Of a stretch of DNA of 64,000 nt, positions 1 to 11,100 are shown one piece after another. The translations under genes were made by a program, and so were the position numbers. How positions within the stretch are numbered: the first letter of the stretch is position 1; every line of letters begins with the position of its first letter. Under the pieces are notes generated by a model that searched no databases, was not told the DNA's origin, and was given only the letters and a program-made list of their open reading frames with translations. This DNA comes from Liolophura sinensis (Eukaryota; Mollusca; Polyplacophora; Chitonida; Chitonidae): positions 61,053,249-61,117,248 of the forward strand of contig NC_088295.1 in the NCBI RefSeq assembly GCF_032854445.1, given 5' to 3'.

Positions 1-1800
1 ATAACTAGGAAAAATTAATTTATGAAAATAGTTAACGGAAATTATTTAGTATGTTTTACCTATTTTTTAAAATATATTTACATGTTGCATAAAAACATTC
101 GTTTTCCCATTTTCCTTTAGTGTTGATAACACTAATATATAATCTCTAACTTACACTAGATATACACAAAAGACCCATTATCTCCCCTGGCCGGTAAATG
201 TGATCGCATTTCATCATGGTCGGCTCTGTTGGGGTAGGATTAAAGTCCTGTAATCGATGTTTAATGATACAAATATAGTATGTCTAGAAACCTTAGAAAC
301 CACTCTTCCTAAATCCGTTGATTTTGGTACGTTACGAAGAGTAGTTTTCCAGTAATCGTCATTTGCAGATACCACGGTATCGCTCTTCCGGGTTTTCCTG
401 CATTCCGGGTTTTTATTCCTGTCCTGTTGTGTTACCGCGTTGGCTTGGATGTGTCTTTGTTTGAAATTTTCCACACAATTGTAAAGGTAGGGCACTTTTT
501 AGTTAATATACATCCGACCATGTGAAATGTAGGTACCAAAACTATTTCACGTGTCATCTGTTGAGTGACATGATACGGATAATAACTGAAATTTTTCAAA
601 ATCCAAATTACGGAAGTAGGAGTCCTAACATGAACGGATCAACCGCGTGCGAAATAGAGCATACACCTGCTGTTCTACACAAAGAAGCTTAAAGATAATC
701 TTAAATACAGCCTTTGCATGATGCAAAGCTTATATATGTAATATACTTGACAAGCCCACTTCAATTAGTCATTAAGTAAGGGCGGTCTGGCTAGGGGGCG
801 TTCTGACTAATTCCGACATAGAACAGTGTCCACCTCAGGATAGATCGAATTATTATTCAAACTGAAGAAAGAGTCTCCTCTACATTTTGGACTTAGTACC
901 AAGTTAGTTATATTGAAGGAAGTATGATTTTCTGTTTTGAAACGTCATCAGAGCAAGTTTTCTGGCTTTTTTGAAAGAACTGCCCTTCGAAATGCCGTTG
1001 TTATTTTGAACAATAACAAGTAGAGCTACATCTAAAACTAGAACTCGGAAAAAGGAAGACACGATCATTCATGAAACCGAGTTCAAAATCCAAGTTTTCT
1101 TGTACAAGGTGACTTAGATTTAATTATTTGTGTTTTCCAATTTTGTTATTTCATCAGAGCTTACTATTTTGACATAACTTTCTTTCATATGAAAGTTAAG
1201 TTACCGTCTGTTGTGAAATACGGGTAGGCGTAGTCGTATGTACAGTCACGTCGCTGGTTTCGACGCGCAGCCAGTTCCGACAACAGTACTCGTCAGCCTA
1301 CATCCACGAGGGGAACGGATAGGCTGCCCAGTGCTACTCCGTTCCGACGCGTTTTCTCGTATTTCTGGTATTTACGAAAACAGGAACGCCCTAAATTCGA
1401 AAAAAAACCCAGGTTTCATCAACTACCTTTCTGTAAGTTTTTAGACAAAAGGGAAGAAATAGTCTTGCCTTACACTCGGCAAAGCTGAACCACATTGTTT
1501 AACTGCTTGCGCACGTGTTCACTATATTTTCTAACAATCTTTAAATGCAAAATTTCTTAAAGATGGCTTTTTATGTCATCCTCCATCGCAGACGCTTCTC
1601 AGAGTCATAAATTGGGTGTTTGCTGTCGGGTATCAGCCTGTCCAGTTCTGACGCGTCTTTACACTGCCATGTTGCCAATAAAAATGACTTGTAATTAAAC
1701 TATATTTTGAATAAAAAAAAATATTTGAAATACTACTGGTTACATGATTTATTTCCTGTCTTATCCTCCAGGATTGACGTGCTCCATATACAGATATAGT
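1..1800. other. No gene recognised
   Basis: AT-rich. A more GC-rich patch at about 1220-1400 contains several CpG (cgtcgctggtttcgacgcgc) and a 68-codon open frame without supporting features. Could be a promoter-side CpG patch, but nothing decides it. Confidence 0.3.
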
Positions 1801-1825
1801 GATGTCAAAATAAGACTATAGCGTT

Positions 1826-2310
1826 GTGGCTCTTACTAATTCTGTAATTAAGGGTTATCACAGTTTCCAGATAAATCCTCCAATGACAGATCCTCCCTAT
1901 ACTGTGGATCGGGAGTATGGAAACATCCACAACAAGATGGCATGTTTGGTGTGGATTCCCCCAATTGCAGACATTCACAAAATCTTCCACGATTTGCGGA
2001 CAGACGACGAAAGAGAGTTGTTTTTTATCGGATATTGAAGACCTACCTATCGGACATGTTCTCTAGGAACAATCACTGCAGTTCCCCAACGCCTAGTTTC
2101 CCCACTTGGCCAGAACCTAGTGAGACTGGGGGTGGGGTCGTCATTATAGCTGATTATTTTGTTAAATGTAAAAGCAATTCATTAGAAACAGTGTGGGATA
2201 TTGTTGAAAGGGAGTTGGTTAAAATGCCTGAGCATGACCCTGAAATAAAAAAAATAATTGAAGGTCATTATACATTGATCAAGCGTGTCTTACCTGTCAT
2301 AAATAATTAA
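1826..2310 (+). pseudogene. Unrecognised coding fragment with a frameshift
   Basis: Two overlapping frames look coding in succession. The first (1826-2038) reads KGYHSFQINPPMTDPPYTVD.. and stops at TGA. The second (from about 2075 to the stop at 2310) reads PSFPTWPEPSETGGG, then SLETVWDIVERELVKMPEHD. The codon use and Pro/Asp/Glu content differ from surrounding AT-rich DNA. A single frameshift between 2038 and 2085 would join them. No family is recognised; it could be a retroelement piece or an old gene copy. Confidence 0.4.
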
Positions 2311-3620
2311 ATGAACAAACAATATTTTAAAATACTTTGTTATAGTCTGGTTAGTATAGGTGTACCAAGTTTTAAGGATTAAGACAATGGGGGATGGACT
2401 AACACTACCGCACATAGAAGAGCAGCCCATAGTACCATTTAGGCACATTTTTAATTTGATTTTTAAGACAAAACTACCATGTACATGTGTTGGGTTGGTC
2501 ACTTTCGCAAAATGCTATAGCCATAACCCACATACATAGATCCCGTAGTTTATTTTCTGTGAATTAAATTAATTCAGTCATAAACTGGTATAATCACGGT
2601 GACAAACTGAGACCTTACTACAAATAATACTAGCTTAACATGATCAAAGCGGAAAGGACAGGCGCATTTTAGATGCAGGGAAGTTCACATATAAAGACAA
2701 AGCTGAAATGTTCCATCCTTGAATCTTCATGCAACACAACATGATTTTGGCTCTCTTGATCGTGTATAAATTTTCTGGACACTATAAATTAGGTCAAAGG
2801 TGGTGGTCTGAATGGAAACAGATTTCTCAAAATAAATTTTATTTTACGAGGTCATGAGGTTCCTCTTCACTCCATCAAAAGTATCAGCTGGACAGGATTT
2901 TGGTTATATTTTCAGATGCTCCCCACCCCCACTCTGTACAGGAGCTGAAAAAGCTTTCACAAACTGTCGACCTTCGTTGTACTCATGTAAGTTAGATGAT
3001 TACGTTCATTTTGTTTTAATGATCTAAGAATATTTACTCTGAGAATTGCCAAATATTAGTTGACATAATTTAGTACTGCGTTCTGATCGATGCTGAGGAA
3101 GTTTCATTACAATCAATTATTTGAACAGGATTCTATGATTGTTCTTCCCTTCTGAAGAAAAAAAGACCTACCTGTTCTCTTTATACAGGACTTGTAACAT
3201 CAAGCTAAATATTTTAATTTTGACGAAGGTAGTTAGATATTTAAAAAACTCAATATGACATTATTACAAGGCAGTTAGATCTGAAAAAAAAAAACTCACA
3301 ACGACCTTGAAAAAAAAATCAGTGTTCCTGATAGGGTAGTTAACATTTTGATGTCTGTGAACCCTGGTTCAATGTATGTTTTGATCATCTAGTCTCTCCG
3401 TTTAATGAGCTTGATGAACATGCTTTGAAGAAATGGGCTTCTAAAATTTGAGATATGTTGACATTTTTTTTCTTCAACATTTCAGGTTCTGAATCTGCAT
3501 ATAGGCTCACGTCTACTTACATCAAGGGTGATGGTATGAAAACAGTGAAGCAGCAAGTGTAGGTGTTCATTCTACAGAATTTCTGGCAGGTTTTCACCAC
3601 TGTGGGCAGATCACCCAGTG
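2311..3620. other. No gene recognised
   Basis: AT-rich DNA with short A or T runs (3270-3320) and no splice-supported coding frame or recognised repeat. Confidence 0.4.
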
Positions 3621-3627
3621 TGGCACG

Positions 3628-3873
3628 AAGAATTTTATTAGGGATCCCGTTCTCCCGAACGGGATCCCTATTGTAATCATTCTGTTTTTTCTTCTTATTA
3701 TTATTATTTTTTTTTTTTTTTTCACCGACTTTGTTCGCAAGGAAACTTTTTCACCGTTCAACATACAGGTCCCAAATTTTGCACACATATTTTGGCGGTG
3801 AATATCTCGGGACAAATTCTCCATTTTTTTGCTATGTCACGTGGTTTGGCCGCCATATTGGATTTTGTGTAAA

Positions 3874-3904
<31 letters not shown>

Positions 3905-4400
3905 GAACCGATCGTTTGACATGCAGCTAGTAGGTTACGAGTCCTTTAAAGTTTGCGAAAATGGTTCACTTCCGGTCAAAACTCAGGAAGCTCGCCATTG
4001 GTCGAATTTGTGACGTCACAAAAAGTTGTCAAAGTTCAAATGTTCTCAACGCATTCTGATATATCCTGAGCTGTTGATTCCGAATCTTCTTGTATTTTTT
4101 GCATATCTGTGTAACTTTTTGAGATATTAGCAAAAAACTCAAAAAAGTTACGTAATTTCAATGACCTGTAACTCGCGAACTACGGCAGCTAGAAATGTGC
4201 AACCTGCATGAAATTGTAGCCCAAGACATGCTCTTTCGAGCACTTGTCAACGGATTTGAGCTCCGATCAATAGTTTTTTCGCTAGAAGCGTTTAAATAAC
4301 AAGACCATTTTTTGTTTAGAAAAAGATGGGAATCCCATTCCTTTAACGTGATCTCCCGAAACGGGTTTAGGATGACATTGATTCCAGTTCCCATCTAACT
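3628..4400 (+). repeat. Probable repeat element with palindromic ends
   Basis: Opens with a palindrome at 3640-3674 (agggatcccgttc / gaacgggatccct) and a ttcttcttattatt..T-rich tract, then a body with unusually even composition. Near the end (4325-4360) are gggaatccc and cccgaaacggg motifs that echo the opening. I recall similar sequences as dispersed repeats in marine invertebrates, but the family is not identified and no gene is seen. Confidence 0.45.
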
Positions 4401-4879
4401 CCAGTACTCTGTTAGATGGCGTAGAGATCTAACTACAACAGCAAACGCTGGACCTGTAAAAGTTAGCTTTGTTTTGCGCAGACCTCGTCCTCTTTACTAT
4501 ACGTTAAACAGGCCAGGGTGATTGACAGATATGGACATGTGCCGTGGTCCAAGTGCTGACTTTCTAACGATGGCCGAGCTATCAGTGGAGCAGTGAATCT
4601 GTGCCTGGCAGGTCGTGGATTGAGATATGAGTGTACAAACTTGCTGTTACACTGGTCGTGTTTTTGCGTTATTTCTTACAAATAGCGGACGAAGTCTGCC
4701 AAGGAACGACCGTTTTTCACTGGGCATAGCGTAGCATCATTATGGTCGCCGATCTATTTGAGGGAATGCAAATGACCGGCCGACTGCCTCAGTGACAAAC
4801 GGTGTATGGTCGCATGGAAACTTTGAAAGCCGTGTATGTGGAACATGTGTCCTTCGAACACAGAACATGAAGGGGAAAA

Positions 4880-5091
4880 CTTGATCGATCCGATCCAGGA
4901 TCCCGGCCTAGGATCTGCTATTCGCAGATCCATTCTAGTTAAAGTTGTGTTTGTTAGACCACATTTAAAGCATCATGTCTCAGATACACAGCAGGGAATC
5001 AGAATAGTTGACAGTATATTTTGTAGATGTGGCATTGATGAATGTTCATGCTTTAAAGGAGAAGAAAACACAAAACTGATGCCTCAATCAG
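4880..5091 (+). CDS. Exon-like island, unrecognised
   Basis: Open frame with candidate acceptors (gatccag, cctag, ttcgcag between 4885 and 4930) and a consensus-like donor TCAG|GTGATG at 5092. It encodes ..VVFVRPHLKHHVSDTQQG.. and CRCGIDECSCFKGEENTKLM. It ends in phase 1 and therefore does not splice directly to IAP exon 1. It may belong to another transcript or a repeat. Confidence 0.25.
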
Positions 5092-5686
5092 GTGATGTGG
5101 AAACTTAGGTGCAAATATGGTCTTTAGTACTTTTTTCAATTTTTACTTTCAGGAGGAAAGGATATTTGAAAATATTTTTCATTTTTGGGTATATGGGACC
5201 ACGTCTTGGTACACTGTATATACTGTCTTTGTATAAAAATGATCTAAATAAGGATGGTGAAGCATGTCTAATAAATTTATTTGAAAGTAAATTCAGTGTA
5301 TCCAAACATGTGCATGTGATTTGATATTGATATGTTATGAATATATTCAAAATACATATATGATCAAAATTCAGGTTGATCACCAAGGTCTGGTACAAAT
5401 TTTATTATCTATTTAGTAAGGATAACAATATTACACAATGTATACCAAGAGGTGTGGTTTCAAACAGCCACCATACAAAAATTTATTTTAAAGTGTTTTT
5501 CTGTTTTCATATGAAAATTAAAAAATGTTCAAGACAGGATTTACAACTAGCTCTTCGCACTTTCATCGTTACATTTACTCTACCTCCTTAACTGAAGTGT
5601 TCGTGTCAGTTTTGGACCGAGATATCACACAGCACAGTTTTACAGTTAGTTTCTTACTGAGACAGTTGTGTGCTAAGACAGCAGTG

Positions 5687-5717
<31 letters not shown>

Positions 5718-5816
5718 GCTGAGTTTATATTACAGGTAGTGTACATGTTATTGTACCTAACGAGTTAAAGCAGCATTGTTTTTCAGGGTAAAAATTAAGT
5801 AGCATGGTATATATTT

Positions 5817-6083
5817 GGGGGGTCTCTGTGGCTCATTTCGTTAGCACGCTAGCACAGCATAATGACCCAGGAGTCTCTCACCAATGCGGTCGCTGTGAGT
5901 TCAAGTCCAGCTCATGGTGGCTTCCACTCCGGCTGTAAGTGGGAAGGTCTTTCAGCAACCTGCAGATGGTCATGGGTTTCCCCCGGGCTTTGCCTGGTTT
6001 CCTCCCACCATAATGCTGGCCGCGGTTGTATAAGTGAAATATTCTTGAGTAAGGCGTAAAACACCAATTAAATAAATAAATAA
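5817..6083 (+). mobile_element. tRNA-derived SINE, nearly full length
   Basis: The head reads as a tRNA-like gene: A-box-like gtggctcatttcgttagc and B-box-like gtgagttcaagtcc, the RNA polymerase III promoter of tRNA-derived SINEs. A conserved body follows (gtgggaaggtctttcagcaacctgc.., cccaccataatgctggccgc) and then the 3' block gtgaaatattcttgag..ggcgtaaaacacc with an aaataaataaa tail. It is a good reference copy for the family in this window. Confidence 0.88.
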
Positions 6084-6274
6084 GTGGTATATATTTGAAT
6101 ATACATTGTTGAATTAAAACAGTAGCTGTAATAAGCTCAACAAACAGTATGTAAATAGTGGGAGTTTGGGAGTTTGGCCAACAGATGGAGATCATTGAAG
6201 AGACTGGAGTTTTTTCATTCTAGATTTAATGTGAAGTAAAATTGAAACTTAAATACTCTTCCATGTGTTATTTA

Positions 6275-7600
6275 TAGACCGCCTAATTCATACCATCTGG
6301 AGCAGTGGGATGGAATTGTTGATAATTTCGAGAATGTAATGAAAACTGTCAGAAGAATATAGTTGTAGTTGGTGATATGAACGAAAATTTGCTAAATCCA
6401 TCAAAATTTACATTTAGGTGCATGATAGTTAATAACTGTAGCCACATGGTCTGTGTCGGGAACATTTCTTGACCCTGTATAATTATGTGCACTCATCATA
6501 CTATGCTATTATTTTTAGCAGTGATCATAGTCCATGTTATGTAATCTATCATTTTAAATCATAAAAGATATTAAATGCAGTTATGGGACTGGAAATGCTA
6601 ATTGGGACCTATTCAGAGAAATTTTGTAATTGTGACAGCCCTTAAAACTTAGCAGTATTTTTTGCTCTAAAAGATATATTACATTGATAAGATCTATGGA
6701 ATGGACAGACGTTGTTTAAAACAAAAGAACACATTGATACAACCTATACCTTAAATGAAAGAGCTATACTTAAAGTTAAATAAAGCATCTAAATTTTCTG
6801 TCGACAACGCTTGTTATTGGAGTATTTGATAGTTAAACATGGAAGACTTAGAAGTCTCCTTTACCCTGCCATTTGAACAGATTACATATGTCATCATGCT
6901 TTTGCTTTGATGTCGCCCTATAGCACATCCAAAACTTTTCCTTTCTAGAGTTGACTTTTACAGACTTTATAATCCATGATTATCATGATATATACATACA
7001 AGACTGGGAAAGCATGTAAATCGTGGTAAGAGTAAAAGCTTTAACACCTTGACGTCACAGTGATTATTCAGGAGGAAAGGATGCTTTTCATTGGACAATC
7101 CTAAAACATTGCATTGCTATCAATGTGCCGTGAATGGTGGATTTTGTAGAAAATGACGATGTTTAAAACCGTTTGTCTCTCCTAGGAAAACTTTAAAAAA
7201 TCTAAAAAAAGCAAAAAATAATTGCTCACAGTTTAACTCTTTCATTTAAGGTATAGTTTGTATAAATGTGGTCTTTTCCTTTAAGACAATTTAACACACA
7301 TGCAATCAACTAGGCTCGAAAATATCCAGAAAGGTTGTCTTCGGGCAATGTTTGGTGTTACCAGTAGCGCTGCTTCTGCCCTACTGTAATCTGAATTAAC
7401 AAGATTAAATTGTAACAGAAAATGCACAGACTGAAATTACTCCTCAGGATTTTCCATTTTCCATAACAGATTGTCAGACCCATATAAACATGTGAAAAGG
7501 TTGAAGAATTATGGTAGCAATGACCGTTTGCACGATGACCTGTACTCACAGCTGACCTTGACATCTGACATTTTATGTGCACCATACTTTAGTGTAGACA
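6275..7600 (+). pseudogene. Decayed non-LTR retrotransposon
   Basis: Translation shows a broken endonuclease domain: YRPPN followed by a W..F spacing at 6275-6350, then after a frameshift NIVVVGDMNENLLN at 6355-6400 and GTFLDP near 6458. At 7311-7350 RLENIQKGCLRAMFG matches the region after the reverse transcriptase of such elements. Many stops and frameshifts; the middle is too decayed to read. CR1/L2-like by the endonuclease motifs (family knowledge). Confidence 0.55.
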
Positions 7601-7891
7601 TCAGTAAACACCACTTCTGAAGTTTTGAAGGAATTTAGTGCTTCTTACACTGCAGTTTGATGTAGGTCTTTGCATTGTCATAACATTGGAACAAAAAGCA
7701 GCATATTGATGTTTATTTTAATTCTAGATTTAAATTTACTAATTGTAAATTGTTTTACAGTTAATATCCACTGTTGGAATGCTGTCGTGTTCAAGTTTAA
7801 TAACAGGCTTAATAACAGTTGGCTTGGATACAGTTAGATGTAGCAGTTACATTTATGAATATATTCACTTTTTTGTTTCATGTTTATCCAG

Positions 7892-8159
7892 CATTGGTTG
7901 TTTGAAAGGAGTGGAAAAAATGATGGATTTTAAACTGCAAAATAGGAAGTTTTGCAGTTTAGGAAGAAACCCACTTGTACATGAAGATGCACAGCAGGAC
8001 AAGGTGGAAAGAGTCAAGAACAGAGAAGACACAATCATTGTGGTTGTCTTGAAGTTTGTGAATGGTCACATTATACATGTACATAGAATGAAAGTACATG
8101 TAAGTCCATATTCACAGCTGTGTCATATCTTAAGACACTGGATGGATGTTTTCAGACAG
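7892..8159 (+). CDS. IAP gene exon 1 (first coding exon)
   Basis: A long pyrimidine tract ending ttatccag precedes 7892, and the donor CAG|GTATGA follows 8159. Reading from the double ATG at 7920 gives 80 residues beginning [10 protein letters not shown] and ending in a whole codon (phase 0), which matches the phase-0 start of the next exon. The frame is also open back to an earlier ATG at 7779 and a weaker acceptor at 7760, so a start 47 residues longer is possible. No domain is recognised; the segment is basic, with a short IIVVVLKF hydrophobic patch. Assignment to this gene rests on splice signals and phase, not on homology. Confidence 0.6.
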
Positions 8160-11100
8160 GTATGACACTGACAGTTTTTGTAAACTTTTATACTCAATTG
8201 AAAACTGGTTATTTACTTATGTTTTTGTGCGTGCCAATGCTATTAATGCAGAGACATTCTGTTTTTTGCATACATGTACAAGGATAAAAAACGGTGAGAT
8301 GAACTGTGCTGTTTGCGGTGCCCCTCAGCGAGAGAAAACTTTTCTATAAGCACTGCACAGTGTTTTTTAGGTCAGTACAGATTTTCAGACTAAGGGGCAT
8401 TATTGACCCAAGAGGATCTGTAATCCGCTTTCAGTCCATCACTTCTAGACGACCGAGCACACTGACTAGAAGATTGAGGATAGTTAGATACGCCATAATG
8501 GTGAAGAATAGATTTCAGCACGTATATAAAAACCGTATATTGTAACTAGCAGAGGCAACGGATAATTGCTTATCCAAAGAAACAACACAAATGTTTGGAA
8601 TTGAGGTAGTAGCTTTACTAGTTTATTTACATTTCAATTTTCGTGATGTATATTTACAGTATGTGACAGAAACTACTATTGACATTAACCTAGTAGTAAC
8701 AGAAACTACTTCGCAACATAAACCACTTGGCAACAGAAATTAACTAGCAACATTAATTAACTGGTGAAATTAATTAACTTGCGACTTCAAGCACTAGCCA
8801 CCAAAAAGCCTAATAGCAACGGAATCTAACTAGCGGCAGAAATTCACTATTAGCTGCAGAAACACTCTGCTACAGACACCCCTGTTGCGAACCATTCAAT
8901 CCACCAGCTGGTGCCTCATCAACACTGGTGTATGGGAGCCGGTGACCTGAAAACCCAGGAGGAGTATCTGCTCTCTGGCCAGATGATGTCCATACTGAGG
9001 ACCGGAACTATTGGTCTTCTTCCCATTGATGAGTTCAGTGTTTCAGACAATCAGCCACTGACCATTTCTCCAGAGAGATACACACAGTATCCAGGCAAAA
9101 TCAATACTTGTTACTTCTCTTGATCACTGAACACGAACTCTTGACTTAACCTACCAACATTTACTTTTATACACCCAAGTACAAACATCTGAGCGCTCTC
9201 ATCTCTTCGCGCATACTTCATCCTAATCCTAATCACTACTTAATCTGATTTTCATGTAGGTTCTATATATACTCAGAGGATGGAACCATTTTTCCCACTC
9301 CCACCTTGTTACTTAAATTCAGCCAGGAACTAAACTTCAACCTAATATGAATTTATAGTGGCCATTAAAATTGACATCCAAAATAACCCTTTTTTGACCA
9401 TGACATCTAACATATGGGATCAGCTAAGGCCTGTTTTGGCTGCACCTAAGGTCAGATAAATTCAGTGGAGAGTCTGCTGACCACCCATTAAACATTTGTG
9501 ATTTGTGTTACCAGCTAGGCACTTTTCCTGAACACCTAACTGTGCTCCTGAACCTCTTAATATACAAGTGAAACTACACTGTACCTGTTACAGGCATACA
9601 GTTTAGGTCCTGTGCAACTTGAGCAGCTTCTCCTGGGATTAAACCTGGTATTCATTGACCATTTGCTATGCGCTTGTGGCAAGACCAAACACTTCAGGCA
9701 AATGACACGATGATCAAGGAAGTCCAACACACTCAGTCTCTTCAATCCCCTTGACCCCCTCCAACCCTTTATGGCCCCACAGTCCTCCACCTCCCCATCT
9801 TCTTCATGTCTTTTTTTTTTTTCACTGACGTTTTGTGTTCCTTTGTTTGTTAAATTCTCCAAGTAAATTTATGTACTTTTCAGACTGCAGAAGAACGGAC
9901 AAATGAACAACCAAAGGAGAACAGTGTGATTCCTCCAACGTTTGAATTATATGTACAGTCAGATGAAATCCCTGAACATTGTGAAAGACATGATTCCTCA
10001 GGTGCTAGGGGAGTCATGAAAAAAGGAAGGACATTATATTACCTGCACAAAGATGTGTACCATGGAGACAGACTTGAATCACGGACATATACACACCAGT
10101 GCGGGGAAGCTATTTTGCCAACATTCAATAGCTCAGAGAGAATGATTTCGAAATTTCTTAAGCTCTCACTGGGTGTTTCCATTTTTCTCTTTATTGAGAG
10201 CCTCTGGCTGTGTCTTAATCCAGCTGGGTGTTTCACTCAAGAAGGTGTTCAAGTACTTGCACTGAAAGGTTCAACAGAAAGAGCATGCCAAAAAGAAGTC
10301 GACAGCTGCTTTCCAAGTATTGTAGTATGTGCAGTCTGGATTCTTTTGATGATAATTTTAACTGCACTGTTACCAGTTTGCCATTCCTTCTCTGAAACCA
10401 GACGAAACGTCAGCAAAGCTCTATATAACCCAGAACAAATGATGTCGGATTCTACAACAGATTGGCTGGAAAAGCGATTGCTGAGACTGAGTGGATCAGA
10501 AGTTTCAAAGAGCCCCCGTAAATGGTATCTCGATTGGTTTCCAGAAGGTGTAAAAAGGTTTGGCACTAATGCAGTTGCCTACCCTGCTTCACATACAGGC
10601 TCTTTAGAACAGTATTTCAGCCAGAAATTCAATAACACTGCATTGTCAGAAAAGGAAGAAATGAAATATGAATGGCTACGATTACAGTCGTTTCAGAACT
10701 GGCCAACTAGGGCCATTCCTTTTCCGTCTGTGTTGGCCAAGGCTGGATTCTTGTATTCAAAAACCGCTGACAAAGTTGTCTGTTTTTCCTGCGGGGGAGT
10801 TGTAGAGGGCTGGCAGCGAGATATGACACCAATGGATGTTCACAGGGAAAAGTTTCCGCACTGTAAATTTGTTGCTGGAAGAGAAGAAAATTACCCTATT
10901 CTGCCGATGGAAAGCTCTGAGGTCTCCCCAGTGGTAAGTGATGTACTGGGCCAGACAAGCACATCCAGGCCATCCCAGAACCCGGAAAGCTCGCCCCAAC
11001 CTGTCTCTGAAAGCGCTCGGAATGATTCCGGCTTGCCCAGCACCAGAAGCAGCATTACAGAAGGATGTACAGCTAACTCTGTTCTTAATGTCGCCCAGGC

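Noticed and set aside
5817-5910. Candidate functional tRNA gene
   Set aside because: The A- and B-box-like sequences belong to the SINE head, present in many copies, and do not fold into a clean cloverleaf by eye.
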